Notes: generated from the sequence alone by a model not told the origin. Shown: positions 34,613 to 43,634, numbered from the stretch's first letter. The stretch: 64,000 nt of DNA from [Mycobacterium] vasticus (GCF_020181595.1 NZ_CP084028.1:362909-426908), one strand, 5' to 3'. Numbers and translations are program-made.

Positions 34613-35001
34613 TGCGCACGCTGTTTCTCGCCGCGGCGCTGGCAGGTGGCCTGGTGTTCGCGGCGCCGGCCACCGCCGCCGGCGACTTGGTCGACCACAC
34701 CGAATGGGTGAGCTACAGCGGCCGGTCCAGCCTGCGGGTGTACCCGACCCCGGCTGCCCGGGACGCGGCCCTGCGCCTCGACGGTCCAGGAGGCGAGCAG
34801 GCCTGGCGCGAAGTGCTCGCCGGTGCTCCCGAAGCAGACACCGCCGGAATGCGCGACCAATTCCTGTGCCATTGGAACTACGCCGAGTTCGCCCGGCCCG
34901 GAAAGACCAGCTGGAATCTGGAGCCGTGGCGACCGGTCGTCGACGGCACGATCATGCTCGAATCCGGGTGCAATCCCGGCGCCGCAGAGGAGGCCTTCTG
35001 A
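34612..35001 (+). CDS. Secreted DUF2599-like protein (Rv0477)
   Basis: 129 residues. An N-terminal signal peptide ([20 protein letters not shown], cleavage near residue 23) precedes a small domain with two cysteines (FLCHWNY and LESGCNPG) that could form a disulfide. It corresponds to Rv0477, a secreted protein of unknown role. GTG overlaps the previous stop (1 bp) and the stop overlaps the deoC ATG (1 bp), so the three genes form a tight operon. Confidence 0.82.
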   Translation: MRTLFLAAALAGGLVFAAPATAAGDLVDHTEWVSYSGRSSLRVYPTPAARDAALRLDGPGGEQAWREVLAGAPEADTAGMRDQFLCHWNYAEFARPGKTSWNLEPWRPVVDGTIMLESGCNPGAAEEAF

Positions 35002-35678
35002 TGCCCGGATGGGACCGCGACCAGGTGGCCAGACTGGTCGACCACACCCTGCTCAAGCCCGAAGCGACGACCGAGCAGGTCATCGCCGTCGTCGCCGAAG
35101 GCGCCGAACTCGGTGTCGCCGCGGTGTGCGTGTCACCGTCGGTGGTGGCTGTCGCTGCGGCCGCCAATCCCGCTGGTGTCCGGATCGCCGCGGTGGCGGG
35201 CTTTCCCTCCGGCAAGCACCTGCCGGCGGTCAAAGCGCAGGAGGCTGCGCTGGCCGTGGCGGCCGGGGCCGCCGAAATCGACATGGTGATCGACGTCGGC
35301 GCAGCCCTGGCAGGCGATTTCGCCGCAGTGGGCGCCGACATCGGCACCGTACGTGCCGCCGCGCCCGATGCCGTGCTCAAGGTGATCCTGGAGTCCGCCG
35401 CGCTGCTGGACCTGGGCGGGGAGGCAACCCTGGTCGCAGCCTGTCGGGCCGCCGAGGATGCCGGCGCTGATTTCGTCAAGACCTCCACCGGATTTCACCC
35501 CAGCGGCGGGGCGAGCGTGCACGCGGTGACGCTGATGGCAGACACCGTCGACGGGCGGCTGGGGGTCAAGGCCAGCGGCGGGATCCGCAGTGCCGCAGAC
35601 GCGTTGGCGATGCTCGATGCCGGCGCGACCCGACTGGGATTGTCCGGAACCCGGGCGGTACTCGACGGCCTGAGTTAA
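35001..35678 (+). CDS. deoC: Deoxyribose-phosphate aldolase
   Basis: 225 residues with the DeoC TIM barrel: [12 protein letters not shown] at the N-terminus, Schiff-base Lys160 in FVKTSTGF and the proton-relay Lys190 in GVKASGGI. It cleaves 2-deoxyribose-5-phosphate to glyceraldehyde-3-phosphate and acetaldehyde in deoxynucleoside salvage. The acetaldehyde could be oxidised by the dehydrogenase at 18507. It corresponds to Rv0478. The ATG overlaps the upstream stop by 1 bp. Confidence 0.94.
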   Translation: MPGWDRDQVARLVDHTLLKPEATTEQVIAVVAEGAELGVAAVCVSPSVVAVAAAANPAGVRIAAVAGFPSGKHLPAVKAQEAALAVAAGAAEIDMVIDVGAALAGDFAAVGADIGTVRAAAPDAVLKVILESAALLDLGGEATLVAACRAAEDAGADFVKTSTGFHPSGGASVHAVTLMADTVDGRLGVKASGGIRSAADALAMLDAGATRLGLSGTRAVLDGLS

Positions 35679-35688
35679 CCGACGCGCG

Positions 35689-36447
35689 TCACAGTGAGCT
35701 GAAGCACTGGCTCGACGACGATGCCGGGATGGTCGCGTTCTTCGTCGAAAACTTCACCACCACAGCCGAATCGGTGACTTCCGTGCTGTCGATGTGGATG
35801 CCCAGCGGCAGATCGTTGGTCACCTTGCCGGTGAGGCTGTCCAGGTTGCTCTGCACGGTGTCGGTGTCCAGGTCCTGGCCCAGCGCCTCCAGGTCGACGA
35901 CCTGCAGATGAAGCCCGTTGTTCACGATCTGCGGTTTGACGACCGCCTTGTTGAGCAGGCCCTTGAGCTCCACGGTGCCCGCGCCCGGGTCGGTGGTGAC
36001 CTTGCCGGTGACGATGCTGCCGATCACCGGGACCACATCCTGAATGGACGCCTTGATGCCGTCGGCCGGCCAGGTGATGGTGCCGTCGAGCGACCCGATG
36101 GTGCCCTTGGAGTCAGCGGTCTTCTCCACGTGGACGTCGCGGATGTCCAGGTCCAGCTGCATGCCCTTGGCCTGCCGGATCTGGTTGCCCGCGGTCTGCA
36201 CCGAGATGTGCGAGTAGTCACCCTGGAAGTACTGCGCCAGCACCGGCGGACTGGTGTCGAACGACACCGTCGCGCTGTCCTCGGCCTCGCACTTGACCGC
36301 GTCGGCGACCAGGCTTTCCGCCCGGTGCCGCGCGTACATTTCGCCGCCGAACATGCCGACCAGCGTCAGCACCAGTAACACGGTCAGCCCCAACAGGATT
36401 GCCGGAACGCCGGAGAACCGATGTGCGGGAGATCCGGGAGTGCTCAT
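35689..36447 (-). CDS. DUF2993 lipid-binding-like membrane protein, copy 2
   Basis: 252 residues from MSTPGSPAHRF at 36447. One membrane helix (residues 17-38) precedes an extracytoplasmic DUF2993 domain, with VLAQYFQGDYSHISVQTAGNQIRQAKGMQLDLDI-type beta structure (quoted in part: YFQGDYSHISVQ). The end SQCFSSL has a Cys. It is paralogous to the gene directly upstream. The fold is the one of LmeA, a periplasmic lipid-binding protein of mannan elongation, so a lipid or glycolipid role is possible. It is convergent with deoC. Confidence 0.8.
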   Translation of the reverse strand: MSTPGSPAHRFSGVPAILLGLTVLLVLTLVGMFGGEMYARHRAESLVADAVKCEAEDSATVSFDTSPPVLAQYFQGDYSHISVQTAGNQIRQAKGMQLDLDIRDVHVEKTADSKGTIGSLDGTITWPADGIKASIQDVVPVIGSIVTGKVTTDPGAGTVELKGLLNKAVVKPQIVNNGLHLQVVDLEALGQDLDTDTVQSNLDSLTGKVTNDLPLGIHIDSTEVTDSAVVVKFSTKNATIPASSSSQCFSSL

Positions 36448-36457
36448 CGCTTTCAGG

Positions 36458-37486
36458 CTACAGGTTGGCGAAGCAGGGGTCGTCCGAGCGCGGGATGGAG
36501 GCGTTGTGCGTGGAGAACCGGGCCACCACACCGGTGTCGGTGACCTCGATGCTGTCGGCGCGCAGACCGAGCGGATATTTCTTGGTCAACGCTTGGGCGA
36601 AGCGGTCCAGCTCGGGTTGCAGGGTCTCCCGCGGCAGCGTCAGGGCGCCCAGGCCGGTGAGCTTCTGCACCTGCAGTGACAGGGCGCCGTTGACCACCTC
36701 CGGCTTGACCACCACGGACGCCAGGCCGAACGCGCCGCCCAGCTCGACGGTGCCGTCGTGGGCATTGGTCCTCAGGTCCGAGACCAGGTTGCCCAGGATC
36801 GGCACCATGGACTGCACCGTCTCCTTGATGCCGGCCGCCGGCCAGGTCAGGGTGGCGTTCAGGGTGCCGATGGTGCCCTTGCTGTCACCGCTGCCGTGCA
36901 GGTCGACGTCGCTGATGCTCAGGTCGGCCTTCATCTGCTTGGCGTCTTTGACCTGGTGTCCCGCGGTGCTGATCGAGATGTTGGTGTAGTTACCGCGGAA
37001 GTGCTGCCACAGGAACGGCGGGGCCACCCCGAAGGACACGCTGGCCTTGTCGTGCACCACGCACTCGGTCGCCTTGGCGACCTTGTTGTCGGCGATCCGT
37101 CGCGCGATCAACTCGGCCCCGATCAGACCGGCCAGCGCCAGCGCAATCACGGTGATGAAGACCAGCGTCAGGGCCAACGGGTCGCGCAACATGGCGGTCG
37201 GCCGGCGGCGGGGTGCGGGGGTCCGGATCACCGTGGTGGGCGGCTCGCCGGGCGGGGGTGCGTAGGGCGGACTGGTCGGTGGTACGGGCAGCGGGCCGGT
37301 CGGGGCGCTGGGCGCGCTGGGCATCCGGGTGGTGGCCTCGTCGCGACTGCTGACCGGCATCTGCCGGGTCGCCGACGCGGACGGTTCCGGGGGATTCGGC
37401 GGTGCGTGCTCGGTGGGGGGTTCGGGCTGGCCTCCGGGGCGGGCCCAGGGCGACTCGCCGTGGGGAGGTCCGGGCGGATTGCTCAT
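36458..37486 (-). CDS. DUF2993 membrane protein with Pro-rich N-terminus (Rv0479c-like), copy 1
   Basis: 342 residues. About 100 residues of Pro-rich cytoplasmic sequence are followed by a membrane helix (LALTLVFITVIALALAGLIG) and a DUF2993 domain (FLWQHFRGNYTNISISTAG). The end DDPCFANL mirrors the SSQCFSSL end of copy 2. It corresponds to Rv0479c. Only the domain and helix are shared with copy 2, which lacks the Pro-rich part. The ATG overlaps the nitrilase stop by 4 bp, so it belongs to the nitrilase operon. Confidence 0.82.
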   Translation of the reverse strand: MSNPPGPPHGESPWARPGGQPEPPTEHAPPNPPEPSASATRQMPVSSRDEATTRMPSAPSAPTGPLPVPPTSPPYAPPPGEPPTTVIRTPAPRRRPTAMLRDPLALTLVFITVIALALAGLIGAELIARRIADNKVAKATECVVHDKASVSFGVAPPFLWQHFRGNYTNISISTAGHQVKDAKQMKADLSISDVDLHGSGDSKGTIGTLNATLTWPAAGIKETVQSMVPILGNLVSDLRTNAHDGTVELGGAFGLASVVVKPEVVNGALSLQVQKLTGLGALTLPRETLQPELDRFAQALTKKYPLGLRADSIEVTDTGVVARFSTHNASIPRSDDPCFANL

Positions 37487-38298
37487 CCGCGCGATTCTGC
37501 CTTACCGACCTGAACGAAGTCCGCGCGATTGCTCAACACCGCCAGCGTCCTGCGGGCGGCCGCGACCGCATCCAGGTCAAGATCGCAAACCAACAGCTCG
37601 GGTGCGGCACCGGCCGAGGCAACCACCTCACCCCACGGCGAGGCGACCACGCTGTGGCCGATACCGGTCGGTGCGCCGGAGGAATCGGCGGCACCGGGAT
37701 CGGCCTGTCCGACTGCGGCGACATAACTGGTCGAGTCCAGGGCCCGCGCCCGGGCCAGCAGTTCCCACTGGGCCAGCTTGCCGGGCCCGGCACCCCACGA
37801 GGCGCAGACCGCGATCAGTGCTGCACCGCGGTCGGCCAGCTCGGTGTACAGCGCCGGGAACCGGATGTCGTAGCAGGTGGACAACCCGACGCCGACTCCG
37901 TCGATGTCGATCACCACGGGCTCCGATCCCGGTGCGACCGTGCGTGATTCGGTGAATCCGAAGGCGTCGTAGAGGTGGACCTTGTGGTAGTGCGTGTCGG
38001 TGCCGGGACCGCTCGCCAACAGGGTGTTAGTGACCCGTCCGTCGTCGGCCGGGGTGAACATCCCGGCGACGACGGTGATCCCGGCGCGGGCGGCGATCTC
38101 CCGCACGCCGGTGGCCCACCGGCCGTCGAGTGGTTCGGCAACCGGGCCCAGCGCTACCCCGAACCGGCACATCGTCGCCTCGGGGAACAGCACCAACGTC
38201 GCGCCCTGGTCCGCGGCACGCTCGGTGTATTCGGCCACCAGTTTCAGGTTCGCGACCGGGTCGGTGCCGCTGAGCATCTGCGCACACGCAATCCGCAT
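37483..38298 (-). CDS. Carbon-nitrogen hydrolase (nitrilase superfamily, Rv0480c-like)
   Basis: 271 residues with the Glu-Lys-Cys triad: Glu40 (LVLFPEATMC), Lys106 (YHKVHLYDAFG) and Cys142 (GLSTCYDIRFP). The DIRFPALYTELADRGA context fits the Nit1/omega-amidase-like branch, which hydrolyses small amides, including deaminated glutathione in other organisms. It corresponds to Rv0480c. The order DUF2505, nitrilase, DUF2993, DUF2993 runs on one strand with gaps or overlaps of 10 bp or less. Confidence 0.9.
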   Translation of the reverse strand: MRIACAQMLSGTDPVANLKLVAEYTERAADQGATLVLFPEATMCRFGVALGPVAEPLDGRWATGVREIAARAGITVVAGMFTPADDGRVTNTLLASGPGTDTHYHKVHLYDAFGFTESRTVAPGSEPVVIDIDGVGVGLSTCYDIRFPALYTELADRGAALIAVCASWGAGPGKLAQWELLARARALDSTSYVAAVGQADPGAADSSGAPTGIGHSVVASPWGEVVASAGAAPELLVCDLDLDAVAAARRTLAVLSNRADFVQVGKAESRG

Positions 38299-38307
38299 GC
38301 AGCCAGC

Positions 38308-38829
38308 CTATGCCGTTGGTGCCGGTCCGGCCCGCTCCAACCACGTCGAGGTGAACCGCTGCTCGGTCGTCATCAACTCGGCTACCTGCGTGCCGATGAA
38401 GTTCTCGATCTTGCCGCCCACCAGCGGGATGTCGACCTTCACCGTCGCGGTCAGCCGGAGCTCGCAGCCGGAGCCGGCCGGCTCCAGCACCGCGTCGCCG
38501 GACAGCTTCGCCGGGGCGCCGACGATCTTGCCGGTGACCTCGGCGCGGGCCTTCCCGTCCCGGATCTGATGCCAGACCTCGTGACGGGCCACATCCAGGT
38601 CGCCGGGGTGGAACTGCGCAGCCAGCGCCGGCAGCTTGTCGCGATGAATGCCCTGCGTGGTGCTGACGTCGATGCTGCCGTCGGCGTTGACGGTCAGCGC
38701 ATCCAGCGCGACGGTGTCGGCTCCCGAATCCGCCAGCCGGGCCAGCCAGTACCGCTCGTCGGCGAATGCGGCATACACCTGCTCGACGCTGGCCTGGTAG
38801 CGCTCGGACAGCGTGAATGTACGCGGCAT
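38308..38829 (-). CDS. DUF2505 START-like protein (Rv0481c)
   Basis: 173 residues. MPRTFTLSERYQASVEQVYAA begins a SRPBCC/START-like helix-grip fold; the central beta strands include LRLTATVKVDIPLVGGKIE. Such proteins bind hydrophobic ligands. It corresponds to Rv0481c and is divergent from murB with 26 bp between the starts, so the promoters overlap. Function unknown. Confidence 0.82.
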   Translation of the reverse strand: MPRTFTLSERYQASVEQVYAAFADERYWLARLADSGADTVALDALTVNADGSIDVSTTQGIHRDKLPALAAQFHPGDLDVARHEVWHQIRDGKARAEVTGKIVGAPAKLSGDAVLEPAGSGCELRLTATVKVDIPLVGGKIENFIGTQVAELMTTEQRFTSTWLERAGPAPTA

Positions 38830-38855
38830 AGCTGGTCAGGCTACCGTTACCGGCC

Positions 38856-39911
38856 GTGGCCAGTTCCGAGTTCGCGGGCGCGCGTGTCGCCGAGGCCGTA
38901 CCGCTGGCGCCGCTGACCACGCTGCGGGTCGGGCCGGTCGCCCGGCGGGTCATCACCTGCGTCAACACCGAGCAGATCGTGGCGGCGCTGGGCGAACTCG
39001 ACGGCACCGATCCGACGCTGGTGCTCGCCGGTGGCTCCAACGTCGTGATCGCCGACGACCTGACCGACCTGACCGTGGTCCGCCTGGCCAGCAATGGCGT
39101 CGAGATCGACGGCAACCTGCTGCGTGCCGAGGCCGGTGCCGTCTGGGATGACGTGGTGGCTCAGGCGGTGGCCTCCGGTCTGGGCGGCCTGGAATGCCTG
39201 TCCGGCATCCCCGGCTCGGTCGGCGCCACCCCGGTGCAGAACGTCGGGGCCTACGGCGCGGAGATCGCCGACACCGTGACCAGGGTGCTGCTGTGGGACC
39301 GGCGCACCGGTGACGTGCGCTGGACGCCGGCCGCGGAGTTGAACTTCGGCTACCGCACCAGCGTGCTGAAGCACTCCGATGCCGCGGTGGTGCTGGAGGT
39401 GGAGTTCGCGCTGGATGCCGCGGGGCGCAGCGCGCCGCTGCGTTACGGCGAGCTGGCCACCGCGCTGAACGCCGCCGACGGGCAGCGCGCCGACCCGGCG
39501 ACGGTGCGCACCGAGGTGCTGCGGCTGCGTGCGGGCAAGGGCATGGTGCTCGACGAAGCCGACCACGACACCTGGAGTGTCGGCTCGTTCTTCACCAATC
39601 CGGTTGTGCCACAAGATGTCTATTCCGACATAGCGGATCGGACACCCGGATCCGTGCCGCACTGGGACGCCGACGACGGAGTGAAGCTGGCTGCCGGCTG
39701 GCTGGTGGAGCGGGCCGGTTTCGGCAAGGGCTATCCGGGTCGGGGCGCGCCGGCGAGCCTGTCCACCAAGCACGCGCTGGCACTGACCAACCGGGGCACG
39801 GCCACCAGTGCCGACGTGCTGGGGCTGGCACGCACCGTGCGCGACGGCGTGCAGGCCGCGTTCGGAATCATGCTGCACCCCGAGCCGGTGTTGGTGGGCT
39901 GCGCCATCTGA
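38856..39911 (+). CDS. murB: UDP-N-acetylenolpyruvoylglucosamine reductase
   Basis: 351 residues. FAD-binding motifs [12 protein letters not shown] and [20 protein letters not shown] are followed by FGYRTS (catalytic Arg region) and [11 protein letters not shown] (catalytic Ser). It makes UDP-MurNAc for peptidoglycan with NADPH. The insertion [14 protein letters not shown] near the C-terminus and the length match the actinobacterial type. It corresponds to Rv0482. TACCGT (38842-38847) ends 8 nt before the GTG, so it may be leaderless. Confidence 0.95.
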   Translation: MASSEFAGARVAEAVPLAPLTTLRVGPVARRVITCVNTEQIVAALGELDGTDPTLVLAGGSNVVIADDLTDLTVVRLASNGVEIDGNLLRAEAGAVWDDVVAQAVASGLGGLECLSGIPGSVGATPVQNVGAYGAEIADTVTRVLLWDRRTGDVRWTPAAELNFGYRTSVLKHSDAAVVLEVEFALDAAGRSAPLRYGELATALNAADGQRADPATVRTEVLRLRAGKGMVLDEADHDTWSVGSFFTNPVVPQDVYSDIADRTPGSVPHWDADDGVKLAAGWLVERAGFGKGYPGRGAPASLSTKHALALTNRGTATSADVLGLARTVRDGVQAAFGIMLHPEPVLVGCAI

Positions 39912-39972
39912 CCGCACCCCGGTAACCGGCATCGCAGGTGGTCAGGCGGCTTGGCCGGTATCTTGGGATGCC

Positions 39973-41280
39973 GTGAACCTCAATCGGCGGCGGGCCCTGG
40001 CGGCGTTGGCTGCCGGGGTGTTGGCGCCCGGTGCGCTGGCGGCCTGTTTCGGCAGGGGTGGCCGGGCCGGCCATGGGGCCGCCGCGCCGCAGCCCTCGCC
40101 CACTCTGACCTTTCAGCCGGCTTCGGCTGACGCGAACGACGTGCTGCCCACCGTCGTGGTCGGCGTCGCGGTCGCCGACGGCTGGTTCCAGCGGGCGGCC
40201 CTGACCAGCCCGTCGGGCAAGGTACTCAGCGGAACTTTTAACCGGGAACGCACCCGCTACACCATCACCGAGCCGTTGGGTTACGGCGCCGTCTACACCT
40301 GGAGCGGGTCGGTGGTGGGCCACGACGGCAAGGCGGTGCCGGTGGAGGGCAAGGTCACCACCGTCACCCCGACGGCCGTCATTGATGGGGGCTTCCAGCT
40401 GGCCGACGGGCAGACCGTCGGCGTCGCCGCCCCGGTGATCCTGCAGTTCAACGGTCCGATCAGCGACAAGGCCGCCGTGGAGCGGGCCTTGACCATCACC
40501 ACCGAGCCGGCGGTCGAGGGCAGCTGGGCCTGGCTGCCCGACGAGGTGCAGGGCGCCCGGGTGCACTGGCGCAGCCGCGACTACTTCCCGGCCGGCACCA
40601 CCGTCAGCGTCGCCGCCAAGCTGTACGGACTGGCGGTCGGCGACGGGGCCTACGGCGCCCAGGACATGTCCCTGGACTTCGCGATCGGGCGCCGCCAGGT
40701 GGTCAAGGCCGAAGTGACCTCGCACCGCATCCAGGTGATCCGCGACGAGGGGGTGATCATGGACTTCCCGTGCAGCTACGGCCAGGCCGACAAGGCCCGC
40801 AACATCACCCGCAACGGCGTGCACGTGGTCACCGAGAAGTACGCCGACTTCTACATGTCCAACCCGGCCGCCGGCTACAGCAACATCCACGAGCGCTGGG
40901 CGGTGCGGATCTCCAACAACGGCGAGTTCATTCACGCCAACCCGAACAGTGCCAGCGCGCAGGGCAACACCAACGTCACCAACGGCTGCATCAACCTGTC
41001 CACCGGTGACGCCGAGCAGTACTTCTACAGCGCGATCTACGGCGACCCGGTCGAGGTGACCGGCAGCTCCATCCAGCTGTCCTACTCCGACGGCGACATC
41101 TGGGACTGGGCGGTGGACTGGGACACCTGGGTGTCCATGTCGGCGTTGAAGGAGGATTCGTCGGCTCCGGGGCGGGCCTCGCTGCCCAGCGCGGCGCCGG
41201 CCACTCCGACCGATGCGCCGACGCTGTCCGGGACGCCCACGACGACGACCCCGGCGCCTAGTCCTGCACACGGCGGCTAG
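39973..41280 (+). CDS. lprQ: L,D-transpeptidase lipoprotein LprQ (LdtMt5-like)
   Basis: 435 residues from GTG at 39973; TATCTT ends 8 nt upstream. A lipoprotein signal ([21 protein letters not shown], lipid Cys25, quoted in two parts: [12 protein letters not shown] and LAPGALAAC) leads into two Ig-like domains and the YkuD catalytic domain. His321 (FIHANP) and Cys339 (VTNGCINLS) are present. The usual SHGC is TNGC here, with Asn replacing His. A Pro/Thr-rich tail ends the protein. It makes 3-3 crosslinks in peptidoglycan outside the membrane. It corresponds to Rv0483. Confidence 0.92.
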   Translation: MNLNRRRALAALAAGVLAPGALAACFGRGGRAGHGAAAPQPSPTLTFQPASADANDVLPTVVVGVAVADGWFQRAALTSPSGKVLSGTFNRERTRYTITEPLGYGAVYTWSGSVVGHDGKAVPVEGKVTTVTPTAVIDGGFQLADGQTVGVAAPVILQFNGPISDKAAVERALTITTEPAVEGSWAWLPDEVQGARVHWRSRDYFPAGTTVSVAAKLYGLAVGDGAYGAQDMSLDFAIGRRQVVKAEVTSHRIQVIRDEGVIMDFPCSYGQADKARNITRNGVHVVTEKYADFYMSNPAAGYSNIHERWAVRISNNGEFIHANPNSASAQGNTNVTNGCINLSTGDAEQYFYSAIYGDPVEVTGSSIQLSYSDGDIWDWAVDWDTWVSMSALKEDSSAPGRASLPSAAPATPTDAPTLSGTPTTTTPAPSPAHGG

Positions 41281-41287
41281 CGCCTTT

Positions 41288-41362
41288 CTTTGCGCCGAGC
41301 GTGCAGAACTGTCCGGTGTTTTCCCAGGTGAGGGTGGATATCTCTGCACGCTCGGCGCAAGG
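41288..41362. repeat. Long intergenic hairpin, copy 2 of a dispersed family
   Basis: Arms 41288-41307 and 41343-41362 pair over 20 bases with one mismatch. The loop is 35 nt. The arms share GAGCGTGC with copy 1 (29851-29916), and the left part shares a TGT.CGGTGTTT segment. It fills the gap between the convergent lprQ and SDR genes, where it could act as a bidirectional terminator. Confidence 0.75.
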
Positions 41363-41365
41363 GGG

Positions 41366-42121
41366 TCAGGTGGACTGTCGGTGGGCACGGGTCGCACTCG
41401 CCTGATCCCGCGGGCGGATCACAATCTGGTCCAGGTCGACGTGCGGGGGCCGCGACGCAACGAAACCGATCACCTCGGCGATGTCGACCGCGGTCAGCGG
41501 GGTCAGTCCGTCGTACACCGCGTCGGCGCGCTCCCGGTCACCGCCGAAACGCACCAGGGAGAATTCGGTGTCCACCATGCCCGGCGCAATCTCGGTGAGC
41601 CGCACCGGTTTTCCCAGCAGCTCGCCGCGCAGTGTGCGGTGCAGGGCGCTCTGGGCGTGCTTGGCCGAGGTATAGCCGGCGCCGCCGTCGTAGATCTCGA
41701 AGGCCGCGATCGAGGTCACGGTGACCACCAGGCCGTCGCCGGAGGCCACCAGCTTGGGCAGCAGGGCCCGGGTCACCTGCAGCGTGCCAAGCACATTGGT
41801 CTCCCACATCCACCGCCAGTGCTCGAGGTCCGCGGCATCGACGTTCGCCAGGCCCTTGGCCCCACCGGCGTTGTTGACCAGAACATGCACCGGACCGGGG
41901 CAGGCCTGTGCCAGCGCGTCGACGGCGGCCGGGTCGGTTACGTCGGCTACCACCGGGGTGCCGCCGATGTCCGTTGCCAGTGCCGCGATCCGGTCCGCGC
42001 GACGGGCCGCAACGACGACGTGAAAGCCTTGTGCGGCAAGGGTTCTGGCGGTCGCCTCGCCGATACCTGAGCTGGCGCCGGTGACGACTGCGGTGCGCTG
42101 TTCTGGCGCAGTTGTGGTCAT
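41366..42121 (-). CDS. Short-chain dehydrogenase/reductase (Rv0484c-like)
   Basis: 251 residues from MTTTAPEQRTAVVTGASSGIG at 42121 (read as MTTTAPEQ then TGASSGIG). Classical SDR: cofactor motif TGASSGIG, NNAG (LVNNAGGA), catalytic Ser in VTSIAAF and Tyr-x3-Lys in YTSAKHA. The best fit among described groups is the NADP-dependent serine/3-hydroxy acid dehydrogenase YdfG-like set. It corresponds to Rv0484c. The ATG lies 37 bp from the start of the divergent cysteine-rich small frame. Confidence 0.88.
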   Translation of the reverse strand: MTTTAPEQRTAVVTGASSGIGEATARTLAAQGFHVVVAARRADRIAALATDIGGTPVVADVTDPAAVDALAQACPGPVHVLVNNAGGAKGLANVDAADLEHWRWMWETNVLGTLQVTRALLPKLVASGDGLVVTVTSIAAFEIYDGGAGYTSAKHAQSALHRTLRGELLGKPVRLTEIAPGMVDTEFSLVRFGGDRERADAVYDGLTPLTAVDIAEVIGFVASRPPHVDLDQIVIRPRDQASATRAHRQST

Positions 42122-42144
42122 CGACCCAACATTAGTGACTGTGC

Positions 42145-42150
42145 TACATT
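42145..42150 (+). promoter_or_regulatory. -10 element of the cysteine-rich leader/ROK/mshA transcript
   Basis: TACATT (42145-42150) matches TANNNT and ends 8 nt before the ATG at 42159, so transcription probably starts at or next to that codon, giving a leaderless small reading frame. Confidence 0.6.
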
Positions 42151-42158
42151 GCTGGGTT

Positions 42159-42242
42159 ATGTACCGCAGTGCCCGCAATCTGATGGCGGTCCGTCTGGCC
42201 GCCGACGGCGCGTGTTGTCGCCACGCATGTTGCTGCGCCTGA
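42159..42242 (+). CDS. Leaderless 27-residue cysteine-rich leader peptide
   Basis: ATG at 42159 opens a 27-codon frame beginning MYRSARNLMAVRL and ending GACCRHACCCA: five cysteines in the last nine residues, encoded by TGT TGT and TGT TGC TGC. No ribosome binding site is needed because the TACATT -10 hexamer is 8 nt upstream. Leaderless polycysteine upstream frames are known in mycobacteria as cysteine-responsive attenuators of sulfur genes. The next genes are a ROK regulator and mshA of mycothiol (a cysteine-containing thiol) synthesis. The TGA stop abuts the left arm of a hairpin. Function as a sensor is inferred. Confidence 0.72.
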   Translation: MYRSARNLMAVRLAADGACCRHACCCA

Positions 42243-42282
42243 CCCGCTGCGAATAACTCCTTCGAGTGTCCGCGGGTCGCAG
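42241..42282 (+). promoter_or_regulatory. Alternative hairpins after the leader peptide (attenuator candidate)
   Basis: GACCCGC (42241-42247), overlapping the leader stop codon, pairs perfectly with GCGGGTC (42272-42278). An alternative pair is CTGCGA (42247-42252) with TCGCAG (42277-42282); the two share bases, so they cannot form together. A ribosome stalled on the Cys codons would cover the left arm of the first. The ROK start is 48 nt downstream, with AGGA ahead of it. Confidence 0.5.
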
Positions 42283-42329
42283 GTGGAGCCCAGCCCCCAT
42301 CCGGATTCTGCAGACTAGGACGACACAGC

Positions 42330-43613
42330 GTGCGTACCACTTCTCTCAGCGGCCACTCCACCCCTCACCGCAACGGCGCGCTGCGCTCGCATCCCCGGGT
42401 CCTGCCGCCGTCGCTGCACCTGCCCGACACCGCCGGTGCCGCGGTGTTCGCCGCGGTGCGCCAACACGGCCCCATCGCCCGCGAGGCCATCGCCGGCGCC
42501 ACCTCACTGAGCGTGGCCACCGTCAACCGTCAGGTCAGCGCCCTACTGGAGGCGGGACTGCTGCTGGAGCGGGCCGATCTGGCCACCTCAGGCGCGATCG
42601 GGCGCCCTCGCCGTCCGGTGGTGGTCAACCACGAGCCGTTCCTGGCACTGGGTCTGCACATCGGCGCCAAGACCACCAGCATCGTGGCCACCGACGTGCT
42701 CGGCCGCACCCTGGACGTCGTCGAGACCCCGACCCCGGCCAACGGGGCCGCGCCGGCGCTGGCCGCGCTGGCCGGTAGCGCCCGCCGGTACCTGACCCGC
42801 TGGCAGAAGCGCCGGCCGCTGTGGGTCGGGGTCGCCATCGGTGGGGCCGTCGACGGCGGTACCGGCATGGTCGACCACCCGCGGCTGGGCTGGACGTCGG
42901 CACCGGTGGGCCCGGTGCTGGCCGAGGAACTCGGACTGCCGGTGTCGGTGGCCTCCCACGTGGACGCGATGGCCGGCGCCGAACTGCTGCTCGGGGGACG
43001 CCGGTCGTCGGTCAACGACGCCACCAGCCTCTACGTCTACGCGCGCGAGACCGTCGGCTATGCCCTGGTGATCGGCGGCCGGGTGCACAGCCCCGCCAGC
43101 GGTCCGGGCACCATCGCCGGGCTGCCGGCCGCCTCGGAGCTGCTCGGCGGGACCGGACAGCTGGAATCCACCGTCAGTGACGAGGCGGTGCTGGCGGCCG
43201 CCCGTCGGATGCGCATCCTGCCGGGGAGCGGCGGAGCGCCTTCGGCTGCAGTCACGGGCCTGGTGCGGGCGGCCCGCGGTGGCGACGAGCGGGCGACGTC
43301 GTTGCTCACCGAACGCGCCCGGGTTCTCGGTGAGGCCGTGGCCCTGCTGCGTGACGTCCTCAACCCCGATGACCTGGTGGTCGGCGGCCAGGGATTCACC
43401 GATTACCCGGAGGGCATGGCCGAGGTTGAGCGCGCGTTCACGCAGCGATCGGTGCTGGCCGGGCGCAGCATCCGGGTCAGCGCCTTCGGCAACCGGGTGC
43501 AGGAGGCCGGCGCCGGAACGGTGTCGCTGGGCGGGCTGTACGCCGACCCGGTCGGTGCCATGCGCCGCTCCCGCGGGTCGCTCGCCCGAGCGGTCCCGGA
43601 AGCCTTGGCCTGA
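42330..43613 (+). CDS. ROK-family transcriptional regulator (Rv0485-like)
   Basis: 427 residues. An N-terminal winged HTH (IAREAIAGATSLSVATVNRQVSALLEAGLL, seen as SLSVATVNRQ) precedes a sugar-kinase fold: LGLHIGAKTTSIVATDVLG and VGVAIGGAVDGGTGMV, ending in DDLVVGGQGF. The zinc-site CxCGxxGC of ROK kinases is absent, as expected for a regulator. It corresponds to Rv0485, reported to affect PE13/PPE18 expression. mshA starts 22 bp later and is likely cotranscribed. The GTG start lies 87 nt after the cysteine-rich leader. Confidence 0.87.
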   Translation: MRTTSLSGHSTPHRNGALRSHPRVLPPSLHLPDTAGAAVFAAVRQHGPIAREAIAGATSLSVATVNRQVSALLEAGLLLERADLATSGAIGRPRRPVVVNHEPFLALGLHIGAKTTSIVATDVLGRTLDVVETPTPANGAAPALAALAGSARRYLTRWQKRRPLWVGVAIGGAVDGGTGMVDHPRLGWTSAPVGPVLAEELGLPVSVASHVDAMAGAELLLGGRRSSVNDATSLYVYARETVGYALVIGGRVHSPASGPGTIAGLPAASELLGGTGQLESTVSDEAVLAAARRMRILPGSGGAPSAAVTGLVRAARGGDERATSLLTERARVLGEAVALLRDVLNPDDLVVGGQGFTDYPEGMAEVERAFTQRSVLAGRSIRVSAFGNRVQEAGAGTVSLGGLYADPVGAMRRSRGSLARAVPEALA

Positions 43614-43634
43614 CCGGGCTGTAAAGATGGCGGG

